64,000 nt of DNA from Epiperipatus broadwayi. Taxonomy: Eukaryota > Onychophora > Udeonychophora > Euonychophora > Peripatidae. The number at the start of each line of letters is the position of its first letter. The first letter of the stretch is position 1. The stretch lies in the NCBI GenBank assembly GCA_028023455.1, contig JAQFVV010012405.1:9197923-9261922 (forward strand), given 5' to 3'. Shown one piece after another: positions 25,517 to 36,872 of the stretch. The notes under the pieces are model-generated. The model was not told where the DNA came from. It did no database searches and was given only the letters and a program-made list of their open reading frames with translations. The position numbers were made by a program, and so were the translations under genes.

Positions 25517-25658
25517 CTTCCAATTCATTTTTTTTCCATATGTCATAGCACCGGCCAGGAGGCGAACCTGCAATAACCATCTGCAACCAACTGCTTGCTT
25601 GCAAGGCAGCTGTGCTGATCTCTCGGCTAACAATGCTTGACACCTTCCAATTCGTTTT
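25517..25658 (-). mobile_element. tRNA-related SINE with 15-bp target-site duplication
   Basis: Minus strand. The body (25532-25643) begins TGTCAAGCATTGTTAGCCGA and has a box A-like stretch, TTGCAAGCAAGCAG around an anticodon-like loop, and the B box-like GCAGGTTCGCCTCC. It ends GCTATGACATATGG and an A run. It is flanked by CTTCCAATTCATTTT (25517-25531) and CTTCCAATTCGTTTT (25644-25658), one mismatch. The tail and flanking repeats show LINE-type retrotransposition. Same family at 29.43, 33.12 and 56.12 kb. Confidence 0.88.
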
Positions 25659-26115
25659 GAAGTGAAAAAATGTTTACTTTTTATGCTCCATTTGTTTTAT
25701 ATAGCCACTAATGAAGATCTTTTGTAACTATCCTAAGTAAAGAAAAGTCTTGCTTAAATTCATAATACAGACACAAAAATTTTGACTGATTTTAACTTTT
25801 ATCTATTGAGAAAATCTTAAATTAAAATATGGTAGTTTGTATGAGAAAAAAAATCATAACAAGTAATTTAAATGAAAATAAAAGTTCATTGGGACTTAAA
25901 GAAGACAACAGGAGAATAACACCATTTTGAAAGAAAGGCATGAAAAATCAGCGAAAGAAGTAATATAAAATATAATGATAAGATATTACAAATCTTTTAT
26001 ATTTTAACTGTAACAACTTTTAGAACTTCACAATAAACAATCATGAATAAAAAAACATCTTTAAATCATATTTTAGAATTTTAGTATTACAAAAAAAAAT
26101 GTAAATTACTATTTA
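25659..26115. other. AT-rich spacer, no gene recognised
   Basis: Nothing recognisable beyond AT-rich sequence. Confidence 0.55.
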
Positions 26116-26413
26116 ATATATAAATTTGAACTCAGACTTTCACATGACCCCAACTATCCATGCTATCTCATATTGCTGACACACTTGATCATACACATGT
26201 TGAAAAGATAAATAATCACCAATATACATATTTTGTGCTAAACCAGAACTCGTCAGTTGGTCCAGGTTATCATCTCTGCACATATATTCAATCAATGCTT
26301 GGCTTATATTAAGATAACCAATCTTCATACTTTAATGGACAGGCTTCAATCCACTCCACCCCACAACTTTTTATCCATCCATTTCATTGAACATCTGATG
26401 ATGGAATGCTCAA
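26116..26413 (-). mobile_element. HHR-R copy, left arm of an inverted pair
   Basis: Minus strand. The hammerhead site lies at about 26210-26276: CTGACGA is consistent with CUGANGA, but the second core box is AAAA instead of GAAA and helix II has a mismatch, so it is predicted inactive. The 3' end is at the low-coordinate side. Together with 26475-26785 it forms a palindrome with arms of about 300 bp and a spacer of about 60 bp. The sequence continues into the spacer with the unit's 5' part. Confidence 0.78.
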
Positions 26414-26474
26414 AGCCCACATTGGTGCCAATTTTCTCATCTTATCCATGTTGACCATAAGTCAATCTGACCCC

Positions 26475-26785
26475 TTGAGCATTCCATCATCAGATTTTCA
26501 ATAAAATGGATGGCTGAAGTGAAGTGGAGTAGATTAAAGCCTGTCCATTAAAGAATGAAGATTGGCTATCTTAATATAAGGTGAGCATTGATTGTATATT
26601 TGTGTGGAGATGATAATCTGGACCAACTGATGAGTGCTGGTTTAACATGCAATACATACATTGGTGATTATTTATTTTTTCAACATGTGTGTGATCAAGG
26701 GTGTCAGCAGTATGAGTTAGCATAGATAGTTGAGGGTCATGTGAAAGTCTTAATTCATATCCCCTATATATTACATATTTGAGTG
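26475..26785 (+). mobile_element. HHR-R copy, right arm of an inverted pair
   Basis: Plus strand. CTGATGA at 26627-26633 is intact, but GAAA has become GCAA and helix II has AAC/AT changes, so it is predicted inactive. Its 3' end (TCATATCCCCTATATATTAC) faces away from its partner. The two copies differ at many positions, so the pair is old or was made from two different RNAs. Confidence 0.78.
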
Positions 26786-27485
26786 CCATCTATTGAAAGC
26801 TTTAGAATACAATGATTATGAGAAAATAAAGCAATTTAATTCTCACCCTACACTAGTTTATGGCATTTTTTTTTATCAATGAAGACTTATGATTTTAGTT
26901 GTATATTTCAAGTCCTCATTATTAAAGGCAAAAGCCAAAATTGGCCTGGGTTTGAAGATTAAATCTCCCTACTATCTGGTAACTAATGATTTCTCAACTT
27001 TGCAATAGATAGAACTAGAATAAAGAGATAAGTGCTGTTCTTCTTTGTGTTACTGCAATAAACTGAAAAAAGGAAGAGATGTGTTAGTATATAAAAACAT
27101 AGTTGATGTTTATCTGGGAAAAAATCATGCCCTGAGTTAAAGAAAAGTCACCATTATTATCCTTTGATATTATTGTACACATAAAACATGATGCAATACA
27201 CAACTCGGTGATAGATTTTGTTTTGTCAGTGCTTCAGGGGTCTTGCAAAGTTCAGCATAACATCAAATTTTCTAATTCAGTTCTATTTTTATTCAGTAAA
27301 ATAAATACTGTATTATAACAAGGAATAAAACAAAAATGAAATACAATAAAACAGTTAACAGATAAATTGAAGCTCAAAAGTGAGCATTATCCTAAATTTC
27401 AGCATTTTCAAACCTTTACTTAGTCCAAATAAAAGTTAGAACTCGTTTCATTTTTTTTTAAAAACTATCAATTTGAAGGGGATGG
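26786..27485. other. AT-rich spacer, no gene recognised
   Basis: No coding similarity or repeat copy recognised. Confidence 0.5.
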
Positions 27486-27625
27486 ATTAATGCACAACTC
27501 CAGGGCTTAGTGGAAGAATAGTAGAATCCGAAGCTCACAATCCATGGATTATAATTTCAGTTCTAACATTTTCTGTTGCTTGAACTTATGATCTATAGAT
27601 CAATAAATCATTCTATTATTCTTTT
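27486..27625 (+). mobile_element. Possible copy of a second tRNA-like SINE family
   Basis: GGCTTAGTGGAAGAATAGTAG (box A-like), ATAATTTCAGTTC (weak B box) and a GTTGCTTGAACTTATGA segment with AATAAATCATTCTAT at the end parallel the better copy at 29660-29812. Strongly diverged. Confidence 0.35.
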
Positions 27626-27845
27626 TAATGCAATTAAAAGGATAGTTCAGGAATAATGAGCCCAGATGAAAATAATGTGAAATTTTCAAGGTATTTATTT
27701 CCACGCCCACCCCTTCATATTTGAAATACAAAAAATACAAGATGCAGAAAATAAGTTGTGAAGAGGAAGATGAAATATCCAATAAAAGTGAACTCTGATC
27801 AGATCTCATTGTGCATAATTGATTAAGGAAAGATGGATACAAATA

Positions 27846-28043
27846 TATAGGGGGTTTGAACTCAGACATTCACACGATCCTCAACTATCCACGTTATCTC
27901 ATACTGCCGACATACTTGATCACACATTTGTCAAAAAGATAAATAATCACCAATATTAGTATTTCGTGCTAAACCAGCACTCGTCAATTGGTCCAGATTA
28001 TCACCTCCACACATATGCAATCAATGCTCAGCTTATATTAAGC
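27846..28043 (-). mobile_element. HHR-R copy, partial
   Basis: Minus strand, from the 3' terminus (27846) through the hammerhead (about 27945-28012). The core reads TTGACGA instead of CUGANGA, with GAAA intact and helix II GTGCTG/TAGCAC intact. The first C is the base that pairs with G8, so this copy is predicted inactive. It is truncated at GCTTATATTAAGC. Confidence 0.75.
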
Positions 28044-28964
28044 GAAAAAAAAAAATATATTAAAGAAATATATATAATAACTTTACACATGTATGTGGTA
28101 TGCTTGGCAAAGTATGAATTCATTATGGCTTAGTGCATTTTTAATACCAAACACCACAATCATGTCAATTTGCACGCGCACTATATGATTCATTTGTAAT
28201 TTTGCTTATATTTACTATAATTTTTAAACAAAAAATATTTCAGAGTGACTATGTTTTTCTCTTTTAATTAAGAAATATGACGCATTTTCAAATTAATTTT
28301 CAAGTCAGCAAATTTTATATTTAAAATGTCTTTTATCTTGGGTTTAATATATATTTTTATATTTTCTTTTGACCTAATTAATTCAATGTATTAGCAGGAG
28401 AATTTGAAAAATGAGAATTCATTTTGCAACTGTAAGTTCACTATTTCCTTTTTCCTTTCCATGACAGATCAACGTTTATATAGCGTGCTTTGCCAAGTTA
28501 AACATTTATCAAGGATAGAAAACCTGCTCTCTGCGTGTTTTAATGTAGAATATTTGTCGTAGTTTGCTTTTACAAATTGTGTACACACACATATATAGCT
28601 TAAAAATAAACAATTGCGTTATATAATAAAAAATATTTAAAAATATTGTTAATTATAATTATACATATTTTTAATTTTAAAGAATTAAGAAAAATATTAC
28701 GTAATGCTAAATGAAATTAATTTACAAATGATAATTAGAAGTTGACTTTTTTAAAAATTCCCAGCCGAGTTGCAACGTGGATGATGAAAGATATCTTGGC
28801 ATCAGCGCTAGTCACAGTATTGGCATCAACGCTAGTCACTGTATCCTAAATTGCGCTGAATGAAAAAAAAAAATTTTTTTTGTAACCGTAGTAGTACTCT
28901 TTTTTTTCCTTTTAAATTTTATTTATTAAACAATATAACTTTTGTTTAGAATTTCTCAAACGAT
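28044..28964. other. AT-rich spacer with a small 24-bp tandem repeat
   Basis: TTGGCATCAGCGCTAGTCAC at 28796 and TGGCATCAACGCTAGTCAC at 28821 form a near-identical tandem pair in locally less AT-rich sequence (28760-28860). No gene recognised. Confidence 0.55.
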
Positions 28965-29335
28965 GTGTCATAATCATCAATTTCACCATCACTATGTTAA
29001 ACCATTATCGATCCATGCAGAGTAAAATTCTCTCCATGTTTAATCCCGTTTGTCCAATCTCTAGTCTCTCTTCTTCATATCACTCCAACACATTTCCTTA
29101 TTTTATCCATCCATTTTAAGTATGGTCTCCTTCTAGGTTTTTACAATCTTTAGAAATCCAGTTTAATATTTCAACTATCCAGCTACTATCATTTGATCTA
29201 GTAATGTGTCCAGCCTAACCCCATTTCAGTCTGTTAATTCTTTCAATGATCTCAGTAATACATGTTTATTCTCTCACCCACATATTTTGTTTTCGATCCA
29301 TTTTTGTTACTCCTAACATACATCTTTTCATACAA
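28965..29335 (-). pseudogene. RTE-like LINE 3' end fragment (minus strand)
   Basis: The minus-strand translation in shifting frames gives MKRCMLGVTK, then LKWG followed by a stop and AGHITRSND, then IRKCVGVI and a stop before RRETRDW. These line up with the C-terminal region of the RTE-like copies at 60.45-60.89 kb (RCMLGVTRRD, AGHIAKRDDN, IRKCAGMMWRREVKD). The 3' tail reads CATGGATCGATAATGGTT, matching GGATTGATAATGGTT in the others. Multiple stops; only the ORF end and 3' UTR remain. Confidence 0.7.
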
Positions 29336-29424
29336 TATATATATATCATTTTATAAATAACTTAAAATGAATTGAATGACATTATTAGTTTCAATTAATG
29401 TTATTTAGCTTGGATTTAGGGAGA

Positions 29425-29538
29425 AAAGCTTTGTTAGCCGAGAGTTCATCGCAGCCACCTTGCAAGCAAGTCGTTGGTTGCAAATGGTTGTGGGTTTGCC
29501 TCTGGGCCAATGCTATGACATATGGAAAAAAAAAAAAA
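29425..29538 (+). mobile_element. tRNA-related SINE (same family as 25.5 kb)
   Basis: Plus strand: GTTAGCCGAGAGTTCATCGC, CCTTGCAAGCAAGTCGTTGG, a B box-like GGGTTTGCCTCTGG, then GCTATGACATATGG and about 12 A. No clear target duplication. Confidence 0.78.
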
Positions 29539-29659
29539 CTAAGATCTTATCGGCACTTAACTCAGAACATGTAAAATTATATCCTAAATATGATTCTGCT
29601 TGAAAATAACAAGAGTGTCAGATTCATATTTAATACATCTAGCACATGCATTAATTTTA

Positions 29660-29812
29660 ATCAGGATGGTATTGAGAATGCAGTGGTAGAGTATCAAACT
29701 TTGGAGCATAAAGTCTTTGGATGGGTTCAATTTCAGGCCCTTCTGGTGCTTGAACCTCTTATGAATCCCAGAGTGATAAAACTATTTGATTACCTTTTTA
29801 TACATGTAATAA
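29660..29812 (+). mobile_element. Second tRNA-like SINE family, best copy
   Basis: GCAGTGGTAGAGTATCAAAC (box A-like), a stem ACTTT/AAAGT around GGAGCAT, then GGGTTCAATTTCAGG (good match to a B box), followed by GGTGCTTGAACCTCTTATGA and AATCCCAGAGTGATAAAAC. The same 3' segment recurs at 57215-57330 and, weaker, at 53606-53715 and 27486-27625. An open frame across it is incidental. Confidence 0.6.
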
Positions 29813-29994
29813 AAATTTTGCACTGTCACATCTTCTCATGATAAGTTTCTAGATGCAAATTTAAAGTTGTAGAAACAATTTAAAATCAATAGCTCAAATC
29901 TCGTTTGGGTATGGGGATAATTTCTAGATAGAGATTTTAAATGCTTTCTCTTACAGCATTTATCGATAAAGATTATTAGAACTATTAGCATGCT

Positions 29995-30056
<62 letters not shown>

Positions 30057-30882
30057 TCATAAATAAATGATAAATTCATAGTATTATTTCCAGGATATGT
30101 ATATTTATATCAAAGAAGAAAACACAGCACAATATACAATCTATTCAGTCTAAGAGCATGAATACATTAAAAGTTTGAAATTGTTTTGTAAGTTTTATTA
30201 GCAATTGCTTCAGTTTCCTTGTCCTACTAGGAAACACAAGTGAACTTAATAAATAAAAATGGGGACACATGTTGGGCATCTGTGTGAGGGATATGTTGGG
30301 CATCTGTTGTTTAAAGCTCCCATGTTTGATTATTATACTAGGTATCCATTTATGTAACAGTTCTGCTCATAATCAAATATTTTCTTCCATGTAAAACATC
30401 AAGAAAACTATTCTAGACTAGAAGAACTTTCCATTTTCAAGATACCTAATAGTAAGTTTGAGTAATAATGGTTGACAGATTGTGTAGCAGATGCAATAAT
30501 GCCAGTTATATAAGTTGAAACCACTTTAGAACATTTTGAATTTTAGGGCATTAGCTTGAGTAATGAAATGAAGTTAAAGATGGTTGTTATATGCATAATA
30601 GCATTACTTCCAGTTTTGAATACCAAAAATCAATAATAAAAGCCAAAAAAAAAAAAACAGTCGGAGGCACAGGATTTAGACCAACACCATCTTTGTCACT
30701 GATTACTTGAGTTTATTTCAGATGGCACTGCAATAGTATTTGCTCTTGTTTTATCATATATTATGAAAGCTATGAAATTAAATTATTTTTTTCTCTCAGA
30801 TATATAAACTGCAAGTTCAGATATATACTTACTAATTTTATGCTTAATATTTTTAAATACTACTATATTGTAAATACTGAAC
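29813..30882. other. AT-rich spacer with (AT)n at 29998-30054
   Basis: The microsatellite is a clean run of about 56 bp. Elsewhere, a doubled ATGTTGGGCATCTGT (30271 and 30291). No gene recognised. Confidence 0.6.
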
Positions 30883-30990
30883 TTTAATGTAATTAGAGGG
30901 GATGAGGATGTGTATCAGTTGCCTAAAATGGAGTAGATAGTTGAAGGTAGCTTGAAAGTCTGTGTTCAAATCCCCTCTAATTACATTTGA
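30883..30990 (+). mobile_element. HHR-R 3'-end fragment flanked by inverted termini
   Basis: Only the last 90 bp or so of the repeat are present (ATGGAGTAGATAGTTGAAGG through GTGTTCAAATCCCCTCTAAT). The left edge TAATGTAATTAGAGGGGA (30886) is the reverse complement of the right edge TCCCCTCTAATTACATT (30969). It is thus a minimal version of the outward-facing inverted pair seen at 26.1, 40.4 and 49.1 kb. Confidence 0.65.
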
Positions 30991-33105
30991 AGTTTAGTAT
31001 TTACAAAATACTAGTAATAATAAATATAACAGATTCAGTCTAAATTTTGCCTATGGTTTTTTCTGAAAAATTAAATGGACATATTAAGGTCATATATATG
31101 TACAGCTCACCAAAAAATCACCCAATGGCAATATGCGAGGATCTTCACATTCTGATGTCACAATAAACATTTCTTTTTTATAGCCTTCTAAGATTAGCTA
31201 TACACATGAGACTCTATTATATTCTAATTAAATTATTGATTCTAAAATAATGACAAATGTTAAAAATAATGAGCCACTATAATTTATTCAAGTATATACA
31301 TTTTTACAGCACTCATGATGGCATAAATTAACTGCCCTGTCAATTTATAAACAAGTTAGTAGGAGTAGTTATTGATATCTTCAGTAATTAAGTTTACGCA
31401 CAGATAATATACAGTATTATTGATTATTTCTGAACATAGATAAACTTGCTGCATATACCCATAGTTGCAACTAATTATTATTGTTACAGTTTTAAGATTT
31501 AATAAATGGTACAGTTTGAGGATATTCTGAATTCATTAATTATTTAAAGAACCAGACTACATTTGGGCTGTAATATGATAATTAACAAAATTCTATATGT
31601 GCAAATATAAAATGCAAGAAAACAACACCTACATTATATTGTTTATGGATAAATAAATTCATGTGAGCAATAAATATGTTATACAATAGGAATTTGCTTC
31701 TATTCCACACTAACGTTAGCATGAGAGTGGCCAGCAATTCACAAACAGTATTATCCAAGACATGTACAAAAATACAACATATATGGTAGGAGTTTCCAAC
31801 TCCCATATATTATTGCTATAAATAAATAATGAATGCAAGTGACCGGTAGTCACAAATGGTATTAAAATCATTTATAAATAATTAAAACACATACAAACGA
31901 ATATCATATAGAAACAAGGCAGTCTGAAATAAAGTTACAGCAGTCCACTTATATCAATACACCCAAATTATCCTTCTCTAAAACTGGAGGCTAGTTGGCT
32001 CGAAACTGTAAATTATTAAAAGACAATAAAATACAATATTAATTTATTCTGACTATGCAGCTTGTTTTAATTTTGCTGGAAGTGAAAACGACTGGTTTTA
32101 AAATACTATCTTTAAAAGCATGATTAAGAATTGTAATAACAAGTTAACTGCTTTAGGTAAAAACATTACTCTTCTTTCAGATTTTACACCAACCGAATCA
32201 CAGCATGATAAAATAAAATGGCAATTCTTTCTCATACTAGTTATAAACAGATTTACATAATAAATAAATAATAATAAATTATAAAACAAATTTCACTATA
32301 ATGGAGAAAAATATGTAATGTTAGTAACAGAAATTTATAGGGAGATATTTTTAAAGGTCACATCCCTTCCCTTTCATCACTACAAGTTCAAGCTCAGATT
32401 TCAGGTATTGGTATACTTTCAGAAGACTTTGTTTAATTATAGCTATAGTAGCAATAGGTTTTACTGAGGCAGCATTAGATGGTGGTTTACTTGTTGATTG
32501 ATGGCTGGTTTCTCCCCATGGCAGCAGACACTTGTAGTTTAGGCATATAATAGACACTACACTGTTTCTACATTAGCTGATAGCTCCTTTCCATTCCTCT
32601 CAATGGATCTTTAGCCAGCATTCTGCCAGCTGGCAAGAGTAAAGCAGATTGTGGCTTATCTACTCTTCCACTATCATTTTCAAAACCCAGCACAATAAGT
32701 ATATTGAAGACACAGTCAAGAACTAATCAGCAGCAATAATGATTCAGCAGTACTCAATAATAGTTCAGCAATCAAAGTAATTCAGCAGTAAGCAATCAAA
32801 ATATATTGAGCCCAATGATTTATAGTTCTTGGAGTTCTCTTATTAGCAAAACTGGATCCATCATTTGTCATTTTAATCCATTGATCTATTGATGAGAGAT
32901 AATTCCTGAACTTTGTTTTGGTCTGTGATTTATTTGACCAATTATACCATTTAAAAAGTTTTATCTTTGAAAGAGATCACAAAATAACATCCTAAAGTAG
33001 TGAGACATTTATCTCCATAATTAAGTGTAAGAATTTTAATTATTTTTTCTAGAAATATCATTTCCACTTCATAATTGTTAATAGAAAAACACATTTTCTT
33101 TTTTT
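30991..33105. other. AT-rich spacer, no gene recognised
   Basis: 32.35-32.83 kb is less AT-rich and contains several TTCAGCA/CAGCAATCAA motifs, but no frame or known repeat emerges. Confidence 0.5.
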
Positions 33106-33198
33106 TTTCTCTCATGGGTGTTGACCGGGAAGTAAACCCGGGCCAGCTGCTTGGAAGGCAGCTATGCTAACCACAAGGCCATCGACGCTTGACATAAA
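33106..33198 (-). mobile_element. tRNA-Gly(UCC)-like SINE or tRNA pseudogene
   Basis: The minus strand of 33118-33188 folds as a near-complete tRNA: acceptor GCGTCGA against TCAACAC (two mismatches), a D arm containing GTGGTTAGC, a perfect anticodon stem GCTGC/GCAGC with loop CTTCCAA (anticodon UCC, Gly), and T arm CCGGG/CCCGG with loop TTTACTT. The B box is altered (GGTTTACTTCC). It is followed by CCATGAGAG and an A run and preceded by GTCAAGC, as in the SINE copies at 25.5 and 56.1 kb, so it is better read as a SINE head than a working tRNA gene. Confidence 0.72.
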
Positions 33199-33377
33199 TT
33201 TATAAGAAATAGCGCATTAACAGAGGTTGACTTCTGCTTGAATAATTAGTCATACTAAATTATTTATATAATTTTTATTTATTAAAATTGTTGAAAATAT
33301 TTACTTTTAAAATAAACTTGTCATTTTTAAATTGCAGATATGAAGTATATATAAATATTGCTTCAATTTGAGGAATC

Positions 33378-33728
33378 AGAGTGACTTAAAATGGACATGG
33401 GGATGACAACAATATTGGCACTAACAAGGATTAGAGCCTTCCTTTATCAGATTTTTAATAATACGGATGGCTGAAGAGTTGAAGGGTAAAGAATATTGAA
33501 GTCTGTCTATTAAAGTTTGAAGAGTTGCTATCTTAATATAAACCGAGCACTGATTATATATTTGTGTGGGAGATGATCTGTACCAACTGATAAGTGCTGG
33601 TTTAGCATGAAATACATATATTGGAGATCATTTATCTTTTTCATGTCTCTAGCAAGTGTACCAGTTGTATAAGATGGAGTGAATAGCTGAGGGAAATTTA
33701 AAGTCTGTGTTTAAATCCTTTCTAATTA
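33378..33728 (+). mobile_element. HHR-R, full-length single copy
   Basis: About 350 bp, from GTGACTTAAAATGGACATGG to AAATCCTTTCTAATTA. The hammerhead at about 33571-33632 has CTGATAA (G8 changed to A), helix II GTGCTGG...TAGCAT shortened by a change, GAAA at 33609-33612, TACATA, TA, TTGG and GATCAT pairing with ATGATC. Predicted inactive because of the G8 change. This copy best shows the element's extent: the ribozyme sits about 60% along it. Confidence 0.75.
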
Positions 33729-36477
33729 ATTTTATTTTTAAAAACGTAAAATCTGGAATTTTATGTATTTTTTTTTTTTTTTTAATCTTTAAATTACTGA
33801 CAGTTTACTTTCTGGTGATACATTGAATACACACGCATATGCGCATATTCTTTAATTATATATTTACAATCGCAACAACAACCATCATAAGAATTAAACA
33901 GAAATAATTTTTTAAAAAAACTAATTATAAATTTTGATTAGAGTTTAATCAAATGTTTTTATAAAACTTTGATTTTGGATATAATAAATTTTTAAACATA
34001 ATTTATTTAGATAACGAGTGAAATTTATAGTTTTCCATAAATTTCAATTATTACTGTACAATGATAGATTCAAAGTTTCCTCCTAGTTTTTAATGGCCTA
34101 TAAATAAAAATTGTATTCATTGTTTATTTACTTTGAAAAAAAATATCAGGCTACTTTGTGTAGGTGTAAAATGATAAATATTTATATAGTCGAAATTTAA
34201 TACTTTTATAGAAAACATAAAATATTGTATTTTAAAGCATTGTAAAATAATGTGATTATATCTTTCTACAGAATCACCTTCTGCTAAATATAAAAAAATA
34301 TTTATACAACAATACATAAGCAGTATAATCAAAATATTTAAACCACTAAAGTAGAATAAATACATAAATTAATTTACTTTAACAAAATTCAATAATTTGT
34401 TTTGGAAAAGCTGGTTGGTTGGTTGTTGTCACATGATATCAAAGTTTTTCCTTCAGCAATGAAAGCACCATAATATCATCTAGATTAATATTTTTTGTGG
34501 TTTATTATTTTTTCTTCTGAATTTTCCTCATTCAATAGAATCAAGTTCATTGGCTTATAAATAAAGCAAGCCGTTTTTAGCATAAGCTTTGTGAACATAG
34601 GTATGTATTTAGTTGAACGCTTTTAATTCTTATCAGCATATGCCCTAGCTACAATCATATAATCTCCCAATTTGTTTTTTTTTATAGATTTGTACAATTG
34701 AATATTTGATTATAACATCAGGCACACAATAGACTCAAGTCCTGATTTAAGCATGGTATGTAAGAGTTGATGTATATAGAATGTTCACTCTAAACTTAAG
34801 CAATTCACTTAAGTTTTTTAAACTGTTACTTGTGGGCCAGTGCATGGAAATTTATAATATTGAAGAAATAGCACATTATTGGGGATTGACTTCCATTTGA
34901 ATAATTTTATATAGCTGATTAGTCACTTAATAGATCTCATTTGAGTCACCTGATGGCTGATTATGCACAACATCTATATTTAATTGAGTGAAATGAGATT
35001 TTGATTTATTAATTTTGGTCAATTGAGATTCATCCTCAACTTTCAGCTCTGAATTAATTACTCTTCTATTGTGATAATGATTTTAAACTCATACTTACAT
35101 AGAAATGCAATTTTCATAAAGTAAATGGTGCTACAGTTGTCTATGCTTCCATTCATTCTTTTGCAACTATATGCAGTACTAATTTTTTTGTTTTCTAGTA
35201 TTTTAGTTTTAATATCTTCCACCACATGGTGAAAGATATTGAAACTAAAATATATATTGATTTATTAATTGTTAGTACTGTACAGAGATGCAAGCTATCC
35301 ACCAACAGTGCTTATTGATAGATTCTTTGTTTTCAAGCTTTGAGAGTACCTGCAAGAGCTTACAAGGTCTCATTTTTGTGTTACATCACAAAAATATTAA
35401 TGATTACACTTAGATTTTATTTGAAAATGTTCATTCTTAAGAAGATAAGTCAAGAAAAATATAATGGTCCAAAACAAAATTACAAATGGCTGCAGCTTCC
35501 CTATAGTAAAAAACTTTTATCATTTTTTAATAATTGTAAGTACAATTTTAAATTTTAAAACAAAATTTTATTGCTTTATGATGATTTAAAAGGAATTTGT
35601 TTGATTTTAGAAATAAAGTACAAATAACAATTATTTTGATCATTTTTTTTTTTAATTTGCAATGTGGTAATCATTCAGTAAAAAAAAATATATTGTTCCT
35701 ATTACTTAAAAGTTTTTTTTTTACTTTTTTTTTAATATTTGCAAAGTTAAAAAAATATATTTAAGGATGTTTTTTTATTTATAAAGTCTTAATTTTAATA
35801 AGCACAATTTATTAATAAAGAGTATAGAATAGAGATTTAATATTACAATAAATGTAGCCTCTTGGGAATGAAGCAAAAATATTAAAATATTAAATAATTT
35901 TGTTATGTCTAAGTATTTTTTTTAAAAAACTTAATTTTATATATATATATTAAGAGCCTAAAACTAAACTAGTTAATAAACAATCAAAATTACCCCAAAT
36001 TCACAACTCAATCAGACTAACCCAAAAATAAACTCTAAAACACAACCAATGGTTTCACTGCTACAAGCTGATTTTTCAAATGTAAACAACTGCAAAATAA
36101 CAACATATTTAAACTAAACATTACCCACAATTCAACATACCTTCCTTACATCCTTAATATTAAAAAAAACTTTAAATAAGTTAATTACTTTAGAATCATA
36201 AATTTTTAATAATAAAAATTCTTTAAATTTTTTTTTATTTCATTTCTCTCAAAGAAGACAACCTTAGCTTCATCAAAATTAATAGTGTGGTGTGTATCAT
36301 TTTTATGGATATATAAAGCAGAATTAAGATATTTATTTTTAACCCTACTTTTACATATCTTTATTCTTTCATTTAAGCTGCAGTAGTGTATATTATTTCT
36401 TGTTTTTGTAAGGAGGATATATATAGATCAGAATAGTCTGAGTTTAAATGAAAGAATAAAGGTACATAAAAGTTGGG
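33729..36477. other. AT-rich spacer, no gene recognised
   Basis: No gene or repeat copy recognised. Short frames such as 34117-34365 and 35340-35558 show no family resemblance. Confidence 0.5.
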
Positions 36478-36800
36478 CTACAAATAAATATTTTAGTTCT
36501 GCTTTATATATCCATGAAAAAGATAGGGGCCACACTATTAATTTTTATGCAGCTAAAGTTATATTCTTTGAGAGAAATGAAATAAAAAGAAAACTTAAAA
36601 AATCTTTATTGTTAAAAATTTATGATTCTGATAACTTATTTAAAAGTTCTTTTAATATTAAGGGTTTATGCAAGGTAAGTGGAATTGGGGGTAATATTTA
36701 GTTTAAATATGTTGTTATTTTGTAGTTCTTTACCCTTTGGTTGTGTTTTAGAGTTCATTTATTGGGCTAGTCTGGTTGGGTTATGAATTTGAAAGTTATT
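36478..36800 (+). pseudogene. Penelope-like element ORF tail, second copy
   Basis: Closely parallels 14.39-14.78 kb: SSALYIHEKDRGHTINFY, FFERNEIKRK, LFKSSFNIKG, but with an in-frame TAG after GGNI and a length change in the middle. The two copies together define a repeated PLE-type family in this genome. It is followed within 30 bp by (AT)n (36810-36870). Confidence 0.5.
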
Positions 36801-36809
36801 TTGATTATT

Positions 36810-36830
36810 TATATATATATATATGAAATG

Positions 36831-36870
<40 letters not shown>
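36810..36870. repeat. (AT)n microsatellite
   Basis: Two TA runs (36811-36823 and 36832-36870) separated by GAAATGTT. Confidence 0.9.

Positions 36871-36872
<2 letters not shown>

Noticed and set aside
30883-30990. HHR-R as a classical tRNA-headed SINE because of its GTTCAAATCCC B-box-like end
   Set aside because: The motif is at the 3' end of the unit, no convincing box A or cloverleaf precedes it, and the ribozyme explains the element better.
32340-32830. Promoter or gene in the less AT-rich stretch with repeated TTCAGCA
   Set aside because: The motif repeats are short and irregular and no coding or RNA structure is visible.
33118-33188. Functional tRNA-Gly(UCC) gene
   Set aside because: Two acceptor-stem mismatches, an altered B box and T loop, and the A-rich tail plus GTCAAGC leader of the SINE family favour a SINE or pseudogene.
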